20,319 nt of DNA from SZUA-430 sp044375275 (GCA_044375275.1 JBILMZ010000035.1:1-20319); one strand, 5' to 3'; positions 7,763 to 15,935 are shown, numbered from the stretch's first letter. The notes: generated by a model from the sequence alone, not told the origin. Made by a program: numbers and translations.

Positions 7763-7903
7763 GACTTAACGCCTATCCCGATGTTACGCACACTGAAGAT
7801 GGAACTGGAAAGCCAGTCTCAACCGTTGTTATGGCGTGAAAAAGGCATCCCGGCTCAAATCGCAATGTTACCTGTTTTGCAAATAGTGCTTCTTTCTCCT
7901 GAA

Positions 7904-7928
7904 GCAAACGTAAACCCTGTTCGTTTGC
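7904..7928. promoter_or_regulatory. Dyad GCAAACG-N11-CGTTTGC, candidate operator
   Basis: GCAAACG (7904-7910) and CGTTTGC (7922-7928) are exact inverted copies with 18 bases between their starts, close to two helical turns, a geometry typical of a dimeric regulator site. It lies about 142 bases upstream of prkA and 270 upstream of the VWA gene. A hairpin in RNA is the alternative. Confidence 0.45.
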
Positions 7929-8187
7929 CCGGAGCTCGCAGCGAAATGATAGCGTATGAACAAGTGTACATCTTTGCACGCGCTCACTCAGCCTGAAATT
8001 GGCTCAATGGTTGCCGAATTTGTTGGCACGTGTTTGTTTCGCCGCAGCAGAAGCCCTATTCCCGCCCCAATCCCGGCTGCTTTGCGCCACAGCAAGCAAT
8101 TTATTCTTTTCACCGCCGACGGACCGCTCAGGAAATAGGGATGTCGTTTCCGCAAACGTCACGCACGGCAAGATCCCCCGCGAAATT

Positions 8188-8193
8188 AAGGAG
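8188..8193 (+). promoter_or_regulatory. Ribosome binding site fixing the start of the VWA gene
   Basis: AAGGAG with 7 bases to the ATG at 8201. It decides the start over upstream in-frame candidates at 8030 and 8141, and it puts the signal peptide exactly at the N-terminus. Confidence 0.8.
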
Positions 8194-8200
8194 AGACTCC

Positions 8201-9808
8201 ATGCAGACTTCAAGGACTTCCGGCTTCACCCGAATCTGGAAAAGACAGGCCTCAACCATGCTGTGCGCCGCAGCGCTTTTGGGAACATCGTTTCTGACAC
8301 CAGCAATGGCCGGATCAGACCCGTTGCGCGGCCAGGTGCAGCTTAACCAGTCTTCCGTTCTCGCCGGAGGCACTCGGGTGGTTTACGCCGTCGTGTCCTT
8401 CGAAGGCGTCGACATCGATCCCGGCGTCACGAAGGAGCGCCCTCCCCTTAACGTATCGCTGGTGCTCGACCGCTCGGGCTCCATGTCGGATGAAGGCAAG
8501 ATCGAATACCTGCGCCGCGCCGCGAAACTCGCCGTCGACCGCCTGGGTGAGAAAGACACGTTGTCCATCGTCGAATATGACGACCAGATCACCGTGATGT
8601 GGCCGGCCCGTAAGGCAAAGAACCTCTCCGAGGTAAAGGCGCTGATCGACCAGCTCGAGCCGCGCGGATCCACGAACCTCACCGGTGGAATGCTGCGCGG
8701 CGTGGATGAGGCAAAGTCCGCGCTCGACGGACCCGCAGACCGGTCAGGCACGATCACACGGGTCATTCTCATGTCCGACGGCCTCGCAAACACCGGCATC
8801 ACCGACCCGCAGGAAATCGCCCGCCTCGTGCGAGGCGCGAAATCGGACGGCATCCGCATTTCCGCCATGGGATTGGGCCGCGACTATGATGAGGACCTGA
8901 TGCAGGCCGTCGCGGAAAATGGCGGTGGTCGCTATTACTACATCGAGCATCCGACCCAGATGGCCCGCGTCTTCCAGGATGAGCTGGGCTCCCTCTTCGA
9001 AACCTGCGCGCAGGACGTGGATCTCGAGTTCACGGGCAGGTCTGCCGTGCGAAAGGCCGAAATCATCGGCTATGATGACGTGAAGGGATCACGGGCCATC
9101 AAGCGCGATCTCGAGGACGTCTATGAAGGCGAAAAGCGCTCGATCCTGCTGCGCCTTGAAGTCGACGCCAGCGCGAGCGGCACGCTCGATCTTGGAAAGC
9201 TGACGCTGAACTACAAGACCGCCCGCTCCGGCGAGCGCCACGAGATAACGAAGGACATTTCCGTCAGCGTGTCAGCGGACGCGAAAGCCGTTGAAGGGTC
9301 AAAGAACCGTGAAATCTCCGCCGAAGCTGAACTCGCCGAAAGCGACCGCATCCAGAAGGAACAGGTCAAGCTCTACCAGAGCGGCAAGCGCGAGGAAGCC
9401 CAGCGCAACATGACCTCTCTCGCCAGCGACCTGGAAAAGAAGAACGCCATCCTGAAGGACGATCGCCTGAGCCGGAAGATCGAGGCCCTGAAGGTCGAGA
9501 ACCGGCAGATGAACGAGGCCGCCGCCTCCCCCGCTGCGCAGAAGGACTACCTGAAAGCCAGCAAGCAGCGCCTCTACCAGGCAAAGTCAGGCAAGCGCAC
9601 CGGCTTCGCCCTGCAACCGGGCGACAAGGGGCGCGAAGTCGAGCAACTTCAGGAAGCGCTGAAAAAGGCGGGAAGCTACAAGGGCCCGATTGACGGCATC
9701 TACGACGCGGACGTGGCGCAGGCCGTGAAGTCCTTCCAGAAATCGAAGAATCTTGCGGCAGACGGCGTCGCCGGCGCCAGCACGATGGACGAGATGGGCC
9801 TCTACTGA
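8201..9808 (+). CDS. Secreted VWA-domain protein with C-terminal peptidoglycan-binding domain
   Basis: A 535-residue exported protein. The signal peptide (residues 1-37, basic stretch then LCAAALLGTSFL, cleavage after AMA) directs it to the periplasm. A von Willebrand A domain follows at about 83-265, with a complete MIDAS: D90-x-S92-x-S94, a Thr in STNLTGG (157-163) and Asp193 in MSDG. A beta-rich region and a charged, probably helical stretch (about 390-465) lead to a PG_binding_1 domain in the last 68 residues, recognised by the pattern GDKGREVEQLQEAL ... GPIDGIYD ... AVKSFQ. The likely role is an adhesive or scaffold protein tied to peptidoglycan; no catalytic domain is seen. It is divergent from prkA, and a GNAT gene follows 89 bases after its stop. 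Confidence 0.88.
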   Translation: MQTSRTSGFTRIWKRQASTMLCAAALLGTSFLTPAMAGSDPLRGQVQLNQSSVLAGGTRVVYAVVSFEGVDIDPGVTKERPPLNVSLVLDRSGSMSDEGKIEYLRRAAKLAVDRLGEKDTLSIVEYDDQITVMWPARKAKNLSEVKALIDQLEPRGSTNLTGGMLRGVDEAKSALDGPADRSGTITRVILMSDGLANTGITDPQEIARLVRGAKSDGIRISAMGLGRDYDEDLMQAVAENGGGRYYYIEHPTQMARVFQDELGSLFETCAQDVDLEFTGRSAVRKAEIIGYDDVKGSRAIKRDLEDVYEGEKRSILLRLEVDASASGTLDLGKLTLNYKTARSGERHEITKDISVSVSADAKAVEGSKNREISAEAELAESDRIQKEQVKLYQSGKREEAQRNMTSLASDLEKKNAILKDDRLSRKIEALKVENRQMNEAAASPAAQKDYLKASKQRLYQAKSGKRTGFALQPGDKGREVEQLQEALKKAGSYKGPIDGIYDADVAQAVKSFQKSKNLAADGVAGASTMDEMGLY

Positions 9809-9897
9809 GACGCCGATTTCGGTTGAAGACCGGCGCGGGAGGTGAAAAGCTTGCCTTCCGCGTTTTCGTTTCCAGGCTCAACACAGGCAGACGGATC

Positions 9898-10464
9898 ATG
9901 ACGGACACGGTCGAATTGGCAGTGAGATTGGCCCGAACGGACGACGCGGCAGGCATCGCGTCCATCTTCGTCGACTCGTGGCGGGAGACCTACGCCGGCA
10001 TCCTTCCGGCGCGCGCCTTGTCCACCATGTCGAAGGAACAGCAGCAACGCTACTGGAGCGAAGCTGTCCAGCACGCGAATCTCCGCAATCCCGTCTTCGT
10101 GGCCGCCGATGCAGCAGGCCAGATCTACGGCTTCAGCAGCGCAGGCCCGAACAGGGACAGGGTGCTGCCCCACGAGGCCGAAATCTACACGCTCTACGTC
10201 GCCCCCGGCCACACAAGCCAGGGCATCGGCACGGCCCTCATGCAGACGACATTCCAGTTTCTCGCGCGCGCCCAGTGCCGCTCGATGGTGATCTGGGCGC
10301 TCGCGGAAAATCCGTCCCGCTATTTCTATGAAGCCATGGGCGGACAGCGCGTGGCAGAACGCATGCACCCGCTGTGGGGCGGCTCGTATCCCGAAGTCGC
10401 CTATGGATGGGACACGCTCGACCTGTCCTCGCGCGTCAACACGTCGGCCAGCGCGCGACAGTAA
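9898..10464 (+). CDS. GNAT family N-acetyltransferase
   Basis: A 188-residue single-domain GNAT protein. The acetyl-CoA binding motif A is clear: LYVAPGHTSQGIGTALM at about 99-115, with the Q-x-x-G-x-G/A loop at 108-113. The N-terminus (VRLARTDDAAGIASIFVDSWRETYAGIL) is typical of GNATs that act on small molecules or protein N-termini; the substrate is unknown. The ATG at 9898 gives the usual N-terminus; an in-frame TTG at 9823 with a longer leader is less likely. It may be read through from the VWA gene. It converges on the SDR gene with only three bases between the two stop codons and no terminator hairpin. Confidence 0.88.
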   Translation: MTDTVELAVRLARTDDAAGIASIFVDSWRETYAGILPARALSTMSKEQQQRYWSEAVQHANLRNPVFVAADAAGQIYGFSSAGPNRDRVLPHEAEIYTLYVAPGHTSQGIGTALMQTTFQFLARAQCRSMVIWALAENPSRYFYEAMGGQRVAERMHPLWGGSYPEVAYGWDTLDLSSRVNTSASARQ

Positions 10465-10467
10465 GGC

Positions 10468-11271
10468 CTAGCGGCGCTGCAATGAGCGGTTCTGCGACTT
10501 CATGATCGAGAACCCGATCGAATCCGGCAGGTATTTGGCCAGCGTCGCAATGGAACGGTTGAGACCGCCATTGATGCATACAGGCTTGTTCTGCATCACG
10601 GCCCGATAGCCCTCTTCCGCCACCGCATCCGCCGTCATCCACATGAAGCGGGGCATGCGCGAGACTTCCTTCGTGAGCCCCGCTACCTCATGGAATTCGC
10701 TGCGCGTGAACCCGGGGCACACCGCAGTGACATTCACGTTGTGCTGCTGCAGCTCCATGTTCAGCGAGCGCGAGAACTGGATCATGAAGCTCTTCGACGC
10801 CCCGTACAGCGTGCTGCCTGAACTTCCCGGCAGGAACCCCGCCAGCGAGGCCACGTTGATGATGTATCCCTGTCGCCGCGCGATCATGTCCGGCAGCACG
10901 AGATGCGCCAGCTCGCAAGGCGCCGTGGTCAGCACCTGGATGAACTGGCGCTGGTCAGCCCACGCCGTGCTCGCGTAGGCGCCGGGAACGCCATAGCCGG
11001 CATTGTTGATCAGCGCATCGACGCGCATGCCGCGCGCACGGATCTCGTCGAAAAGCTTCGCCGGCGCCTGCGGATCACCCAGGTCTGCAGGAATGAAGGT
11101 CGCCGCCACATTGTGCTTGCGCGACAGGTCTTCGGCCAGAGATCGCAGCCGCTCCTCGCGGCGCGCCGTCAGCACGAGATTGAACCCGTACTTTGCAAAG
11201 ACGTCGGCGAAGGCCGCGCCGATGCCCGCTGATGCGCCGGTGACCAGCGCCGTCAGTTTGTCGTTTGCCAT
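10468..11271 (-). CDS. Short-chain dehydrogenase/reductase
   Basis: A 267-residue classical SDR. The NAD(P)-binding TGASAGIG is at 11-18, with Arg residues just after the second strand (TARREERL) that favour NADP(H). NNAG is at 89-92, and the catalytic set is Ser142, Tyr156 and Lys160 (YGASK). The family oxidises or reduces alcohols and ketones; similar proteins are involved in lipid or acyl metabolism. The ATG at 11271 starts one base after the preceding gene's stop (TGA c ATG), so it is the last gene of the helicase/TerB/hydroxylase/SixA run. The C-terminus is slightly hydrophobic and basic. The substrate is unknown; a lipid role with the neighbouring hydroxylase is an inference. Confidence 0.9.
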   Translation of the reverse strand: MANDKLTALVTGASAGIGAAFADVFAKYGFNLVLTARREERLRSLAEDLSRKHNVAATFIPADLGDPQAPAKLFDEIRARGMRVDALINNAGYGVPGAYASTAWADQRQFIQVLTTAPCELAHLVLPDMIARRQGYIINVASLAGFLPGSSGSTLYGASKSFMIQFSRSLNMELQQHNVNVTAVCPGFTRSEFHEVAGLTKEVSRMPRFMWMTADAVAEEGYRAVMQNKPVCINGGLNRSIATLAKYLPDSIGFSIMKSQNRSLQRR

Positions 11272-11272
11272 G

Positions 11273-11812
11273 TCAGCTTTCCTTGAGGTCGAGGTCGCGC
11301 GGTCGCATGAAATCCGCAAGCACGCCCTTCTGCTTCCTGGCATCCTGCCAGAGATCGATATCGAGATCGATGACGGCCAGCGAGCCCGTCGAGAACTTCG
11401 CGCGCATCCGCTTGTGCCGGTCTTCCTCCCGGACGTTGCGCGGCGAATGGCTCATCATCTGCACAAGTTCGGCCGCCCCCGGATTGTGGCAGACAATAAG
11501 CACCGATTGGACGTCATCATCGAGGCTCCGCATCAGCGCCAGCATCTCGGCAGCTTCGGCCAGATAGAGGTCGCTGCGCACGTCGACCGGCACCCCCGCA
11601 CAGGCGATGGGCTGGAAGATCGACAGTGTCTCCCGCGTCCGCGCGGCGTTCGAACAAAGCACCAGGTCGCAGCCATGTCCCTGCGCCTTGAAGTACTGCG
11701 CCATGGCCGCCGCATCACGTCGCCCGCGCTCGAGCAGCACCCGGTCAATGTCACGCGTCGCGCCACCACCGGGCTCGGTCTTGGCATGCCTGAGAACGAC
11801 AAGTTGCTTCAC
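11273..11812 (-). CDS. SixA-type histidine phosphatase
   Basis: A 179-residue phosphohistidine-phosphatase-like protein of the histidine phosphatase (RHG) superfamily. The phosphate-accepting RHAK motif is at residues 8-11 (Arg8, His9), a third basic position lies in SNAARTRET, and the second histidine is His109 in VCHNPG. SixA removes phosphate from histidines of phosphotransfer proteins in E. coli, but family members also act on small molecules, so the target is open. The start is a GTG at 11812 that overlaps the upstream stop (GTGA, 11809-11812), which matches the N-terminus of the family; a longer reading to 11956 would overlap the hydroxylase gene deeply and is rejected. Confidence 0.88.
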   Translation of the reverse strand: MKQLVVLRHAKTEPGGGATRDIDRVLLERGRRDAAAMAQYFKAQGHGCDLVLCSNAARTRETLSIFQPIACAGVPVDVRSDLYLAEAAEMLALMRSLDDDVQSVLIVCHNPGAAELVQMMSHSPRNVREEDRHKRMRAKFSTGSLAVIDLDIDLWQDARKQKGVLADFMRPRDLDLKES

Positions 11813-12612
11813 AGGATTTTCCCCCGGTGGAACGGAAACAGAAGCAGCCACGCCAGCGACGACGCTTCCGGCCGCTGGTAGCTGGGAAGGCCGAACGGCA
11901 TCACGCGCGCATCTTGCTTTGTCTCCTGCAGGTAGGTCCCGAACAGCCGGTCCCACACAGACAGGTTGAAGCCGAAATTCGTGTTGATCTCCCGCGGCAC
12001 GACCGAGTGATGCACCCTGTGCATGTCCGGTGTCACCACAATGGCGCGCAGCACCCGGTCAAGCGACACTGGCAGCCTGACATTCGCATGGCTGAACATC
12101 GCACTCGCATTGAGCACGATCTCGAACACGAGCACCGCCAGCGCCGGAATGCCGAAGGTGATGATTACGGCCACCTTCCACACAAGGCTCAGCAGGATCT
12201 CGACTGGATGGAAACGGATCGCCGTCGTGACATCGAATTGCGTATCGGCATGATGCACGCGATGCAGCCGCCAGAACCACGGCACGTGATGGAAAACCAC
12301 GTGCTGCATGTAGACGGCAAGATCCAGCAGCAGGAAACCCGCGACACCCGTGACGATGGCCGGCATCGCGAGCGCGCCCAGCACCCCCTCCCCGTCAACC
12401 ATCACCGCGACGGCAACAGGCAGCACCGGCAGCAGAAGCGACAGGACACGCACGACAAGCGTGTTCAGCACACTCAGGCTGATGTTCGATAGCCATCGCT
12501 TCCCGCGCGAGAACTCCTGGCGATAGGGCCAGGCCATCTCGGCAGCAGCAAGCGCGATAAAGACGCCCACGAAGACGGCGAGCCTGATGAAGCCCTCGCT
12601 GTCTGGTGTCAT
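11809..12612 (-). CDS. Sterol desaturase / fatty acid hydroxylase family membrane enzyme
   Basis: A 267-residue integral membrane protein of the di-iron sterol desaturase/fatty acid hydroxylase superfamily. Several hydrophobic segments are visible (about 8-28, 45-72, 82-103, 140-172). The iron-binding histidine boxes are present: HVVFH (104-108), HRVHH (117-121) and HRVHH (198-202), with extra conserved His at 135 and 175. Members hydroxylate or desaturate lipids at the membrane, using oxygen. The ATG at 12612 starts one base after the TerB stop (TGA g ATG); the nearest GGAGG is on the wrong strand, so translation probably depends on coupling. The specific lipid (sterol, hopanoid, carotenoid or fatty acid) cannot be decided from sequence. 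Confidence 0.9.
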   Translation of the reverse strand: MTPDSEGFIRLAVFVGVFIALAAAEMAWPYRQEFSRGKRWLSNISLSVLNTLVVRVLSLLLPVLPVAVAVMVDGEGVLGALAMPAIVTGVAGFLLLDLAVYMQHVVFHHVPWFWRLHRVHHADTQFDVTTAIRFHPVEILLSLVWKVAVIITFGIPALAVLVFEIVLNASAMFSHANVRLPVSLDRVLRAIVVTPDMHRVHHSVVPREINTNFGFNLSVWDRLFGTYLQETKQDARVMPFGLPSYQRPEASSLAWLLLFPFHRGKIL

Positions 12613-12613
12613 C

Positions 12614-13039
12614 TCAGGAGGTGATCCGCGCGTGGCGGACAACGGCCGCCTTCTCGAGCGCGGCAGCCGTCAGCCGGTCCACGTCCAGCGTCGTCTTGAG
12701 ACGCTGCAGCACGCGGTTTTCTTCCGCATAGACCGGGGCTTCCGTGAGCACGATTTCAAGCGCCAGCGCATAGGCCGTTTCCCGCAGGTACTTGGGCAGC
12801 GCTTCCTTCACAAGCCCGAGGACCGCATCAAGTCCCTCGCGCTCCTGCAGGATCGCGGCGCACTCGCGCGAGACCGTGATGATCTTTTCTTCCTGGAAGC
12901 CTTCGAACACCGGCAGCGTGCGGACGATGTCACCAATGACATGCAGCTCCCGGTCGCTCATGCTGGCGTCGGCGGCCGACGCCACGACCATCACATAGAT
13001 CAGGGCGGCATGCGGGTTGAGCGTTGAATGCTGGGACAT
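12614..13039 (-). CDS. TerB-like protein
   Basis: A 141-residue all-helical protein resembling the tellurite-resistance TerB family. It contains a run like SDRELHVIGDIV, followed by a second helical block with acidic residues, the layout used by TerB to bind metal. The exact start is well supported: the ATG at 13039 has GAGGAG (minus strand, 13052-13047) with 7-base spacing. TerB-like proteins are linked to stress responses and membrane-associated complexes rather than tellurite alone; no other ter genes are present here, so a classical tellurite cluster is not supported. It begins 34 bases after the helicase stop and is coupled to the hydroxylase. Confidence 0.78.
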   Translation of the reverse strand: MSQHSTLNPHAALIYVMVVASAADASMSDRELHVIGDIVRTLPVFEGFQEEKIITVSRECAAILQEREGLDAVLGLVKEALPKYLRETAYALALEIVLTEAPVYAEENRVLQRLKTTLDVDRLTAAALEKAAVVRHARITS

Positions 13040-13073
13040 GCACGTGCTCCTCGAAGCTGAGTTCCGGCGCAAT

Positions 13074-15857
13074 CTATTGATGCGGGCGGTTGTCAGCAAG
13101 CCCGGGCAACTGCAGAAACCCGCGCACTTCAGCCACAGCTTCTGCAAGGTTAAGCCGCTGCACTTCAACGCCGGCAGGCAATCCCGACAGCAGCCGCGAC
13201 GGCGCCCGCGAATCAAGCAGCACAAACACACCACGATCGGAGGCACGCCGGATAAGCCGCCCAAACCCCTGCGCCAGCCTCAGTCGGGTGAGCTGGTCAT
13301 CATAGCCCTTCCCGAACGCCGCCCGCCGCGCCTTGTGCAATATGTCCGGACGCGGCCAGGGAACGCGCTCGAACACGACCAGCCGCAACGACCGTCCGGG
13401 AACGTCCACGCCGTCACGCAGCGCGTCCGTGCCCAGCAGGCAGGAATTCTCGTCCTCGCGGAACAGGTCGACAAGCGATCCCGTATCAAGTCCGTCAACA
13501 TGCTGCGACAGCAGCGGGATGCCGCGCTGTGACAGCACGGGCGCGATCGCCCGGTGCGTGGCACGCAGCGACCGCACGGATGTGAAGAGCCCCAGCGCAC
13601 CACCTCCGGAAGCAAGGAACAGGTCACGATAAGCCGCCGCAAGCAGGTCGGCATCGCGGCTGACATCCTTCACGACAAGGATGCGCGACTGCTTGGCATA
13701 GTCGAACGGCGACTGGAAAACTGCACGTTGCGCCGGAACCACCAGGTGCCCTGCCCCCGTCCGGATCTCGGCCGCACGCCACCCGTCAAAGGTCTCGTCT
13801 TCCTTTGGCGGCCGGTCGCGCAGCGTGGCCGACGTGATGAAGGCACCATGCGCAGGCTCAAGCACTTCGACCGCGAACGGAATCGTCGGATCAATCGCAT
13901 GACGATAGAGCCCGACATTGGAGTCATTGCCGTCAAAGCGTTCGACGCTGAGCCAGTCGACGAAGCCACCCGGTGCCGGATCACCGACGGCATCAAGTGC
14001 TGCGATCCATTGCGGGATCTGGAGCTTTGCACGCCGCTCGATTCCCCGGAGCACGGCTTCCGCGCGCAAACGGTGCTGCGAAAAACCTTCGTCGCTGCGG
14101 TCGCGCAGCATCTCCCTGAGCTTCGCAGCGAGGATATTGAGAGGATGAAGAAGGTCCTTGAGTGCTTCCTTGAAGGCCGCCGCGGCACCCAGCAATTCCG
14201 GAATGGCAGGCACGACTTCGCATTCAAGCCCATAGGGCGAACTAAGGTCTTCGGCGCGCGCGCGAACCTGCGCCCGCACGGCAAGCAGGAACTTCTCCAT
14301 CGCACCGCGCGGCGCTTCGGAAGAAAGCCGGCTGAGCCATCCGTCGCCCGGCAAGGCAAGCGAGGCCTGCGAGATCTCCGCCAAACGCTCCAGTTCCCGC
14401 GGTTCGTCCTGGAGGATCGGGTTCAGGCGCTCGACAAGTCCGCGCCCGCGTCGGCTGCCGCGCCCTTCCGGCCCACGCACCCAGCGCCGCAACTCCGCCC
14501 CTTCCCATCCCGAGATGTGGATTGCGTAGAAACTGTCGGCCGCATCGAAGATGTGATGCCCTTCGTCAAAGACATAGCGAAGCGGCGGCACACTGTTGCC
14601 ATCGTTCTCGGTATCAAGTGCAGCGGCATGGCGCGAGGCTTCCACCATCGTCAGCGCGTGATTGGACACGACCACGCGGCTGGTGCGCGATTTGCGGCCA
14701 ATGCGCTCGAGGAAACAGCGGCGATAATGCGGGCACGCTGCATAGATGCACTCGCCCTGCTTGTCGGTAAGGCTCGGCGCAAAGCCAGGTGACGGCGAGA
14801 TCCAGGCCGGGAAGTCCCCGCCGATCAGGTCGCCATCCTTCGTCGCCATCATCCAGCGCGCGACGAGACCCAGCGCGACAGTCTCGCGCTCGATCAGCAC
14901 CGGCAGGCGCCCCGACTGCTCTTCGAAATTCAGCAGGCAGATATAGTTCTCGCGCCCCTTGCGGATCGTCACCTTCTCGGCGAACTCGGCTGGATCCGGA
15001 TAGACGCGCCGGAGTTCTTGCGCGATCTGCCGCTGCAGGTTCTTGGTATAGGTCGAGATCCATACCGTCCCCTCATTGCGCTCGGCCCACAGCGTGGCAG
15101 GCGCAAGATAGCCGGCCGTCTTTCCAAGGCCTGTACCCGCTTCGGCAAGCACCACGGACGGTTCGCTTTCATGCAGGCGCGGCTTGAACGCGTCCGCCGC
15201 CAGCGCGGCATAGTCCGACTGCGAGCGGCGCACTTCCGCGCCGTCCCCCACAATGACGGCAAGATGGGCGCGTGCTTCTTCCGGCTGCACAGGCAGGCTC
15301 CCTGGCTGCCCCGGTGGCGGGCCATCATCCCATTCCGGCAACTCACGCCACGAGTCCATGCGCGGCGTGGCACGGGCGCGGCCCTCCGGATCCATGCGGT
15401 CAAGCAGCAGCGGCGCCCACGGCCAGCGGCTTTGCCCCATCGCGGCCGCAATGCGTGCGGCCATGGGCCTGCCGGCCATGTTCGCCGATTCATCAAGCAG
15501 GCGCTCGGCAACCTCACGCAGCGTGATCGCCTGCTCGGCGAGGCTTTGCGGAATGGCAAGGCCCATCGCCCTGGCGAGCGCCCCAATGCTCGGCGCGATC
15601 GGCTGCGCGGGCCTGACGAAGGAAAAGAGATCAAGCACATCGAAATGGGCTGCGCGCGGTTCGTTGCGCTGGCCGCCCAGGCGCAACAGCGTCATGGTCG
15701 TATGCACCGTCAGGTGCGGCGTGCGGGCAACCGCGGCAAGGGCGGCCTCAGCCGAAGGCTCGGCAAACCGGCCATCCGCCGTGGCCAGCAGCGCGCGACG
15801 GAAGGTCGCGACAAGCGCCGGAACGGCATCCAGGGCATGGGGGATCGAATTGTCCAT
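13074..15857 (-). CDS. XPD/DinG-type ATP-dependent DNA helicase with Fe-S cluster cysteines
   Basis: A 927-residue superfamily 2 helicase of the Rad3/XPD/DinG group. About 220 residues form an N-terminal extension of alanine-rich helices with no family I recognise. The motor core starts with the Walker A motif AEAGTGLGKT (238-247), the Fe-S domain cysteines are at 308, 370, 375 and 381 (C-x61-C-x4-C-x5-C), and DEGH (431-434) is motif II. Near the C-terminus, QGFGRLIRRASD is motif VI. The role should be 5'-3' unwinding in replication or repair. The start at 15857 is chosen because earlier in-frame readings run into the divergent lysK. It is divergent from lysK and heads the TerB/hydroxylase/SixA/SDR run. 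Confidence 0.9.
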   Translation of the reverse strand: MDNSIPHALDAVPALVATFRRALLATADGRFAEPSAEAALAAVARTPHLTVHTTMTLLRLGGQRNEPRAAHFDVLDLFSFVRPAQPIAPSIGALARAMGLAIPQSLAEQAITLREVAERLLDESANMAGRPMAARIAAAMGQSRWPWAPLLLDRMDPEGRARATPRMDSWRELPEWDDGPPPGQPGSLPVQPEEARAHLAVIVGDGAEVRRSQSDYAALAADAFKPRLHESEPSVVLAEAGTGLGKTAGYLAPATLWAERNEGTVWISTYTKNLQRQIAQELRRVYPDPAEFAEKVTIRKGRENYICLLNFEEQSGRLPVLIERETVALGLVARWMMATKDGDLIGGDFPAWISPSPGFAPSLTDKQGECIYAACPHYRRCFLERIGRKSRTSRVVVSNHALTMVEASRHAAALDTENDGNSVPPLRYVFDEGHHIFDAADSFYAIHISGWEGAELRRWVRGPEGRGSRRGRGLVERLNPILQDEPRELERLAEISQASLALPGDGWLSRLSSEAPRGAMEKFLLAVRAQVRARAEDLSSPYGLECEVVPAIPELLGAAAAFKEALKDLLHPLNILAAKLREMLRDRSDEGFSQHRLRAEAVLRGIERRAKLQIPQWIAALDAVGDPAPGGFVDWLSVERFDGNDSNVGLYRHAIDPTIPFAVEVLEPAHGAFITSATLRDRPPKEDETFDGWRAAEIRTGAGHLVVPAQRAVFQSPFDYAKQSRILVVKDVSRDADLLAAAYRDLFLASGGGALGLFTSVRSLRATHRAIAPVLSQRGIPLLSQHVDGLDTGSLVDLFREDENSCLLGTDALRDGVDVPGRSLRLVVFERVPWPRPDILHKARRAAFGKGYDDQLTRLRLAQGFGRLIRRASDRGVFVLLDSRAPSRLLSGLPAGVEVQRLNLAEAVAEVRGFLQLPGLADNRPHQ

Positions 15858-15878
15858 CGGTCGTACTATGCAGCAGCG

Positions 15879-15907
15879 TTGACGATCACAGAAGCGCCAC
15901 CTATGGC
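15879..15907 (+). promoter_or_regulatory. Candidate lysK promoter
   Basis: TTGACG (15879-15884) and TATGGC (15902-15907) are separated by 17 bases. The predicted transcript start near 15914 falls after the ATG at 15903, which argues that translation begins at 15936. Confidence 0.5.
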
Positions 15908-15935
15908 TTGGGAGCAAATTTCTGAGGTTACCCGA

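Larger units (their letters stand above)
7763..8200. promoter_or_regulatory. Shared divergent promoter region of prkA and the VWA gene
   Basis: This 438-base gap is lower in GC than its surroundings and holds no convincing gene; the open frames in it look like noise. It contains a small ACTGG/CCAGT hairpin at 7804-7817 within the likely prkA leader, and a 7-bp dyad at 7904-7928. No housekeeping promoter stands out clearly, so transcription of one or both genes may use an alternative sigma factor or an activator. Confidence 0.5.

Noticed and set aside
7801..7827. GGAAC-N18-CGTT resembling an EcfG general stress promoter
   Set aside because: The spacer is 18 bases; the usual alphaproteobacterial spacing is 16 or 17. 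It points away from prkA and lies about 375 bases before the VWA start, so it is not convincing.
8024..8042. TGGCACG resembling the -24 half of a sigma54 promoter
   Set aside because: The -12 half lacks the essential GC (reads TGTT instead of TTGC), so the site would not be recognised.
7763..8200. Short open frames in the prkA/VWA gap as small genes
   Set aside because: They have no ribosome binding site, odd composition and no recognisable content; the region reads better as regulatory.
12614..13039. Tellurite resistance cluster
   Set aside because: Only one TerB-like gene is present, with no terA, terC, terD or terE, so no tellurite operon can be claimed.
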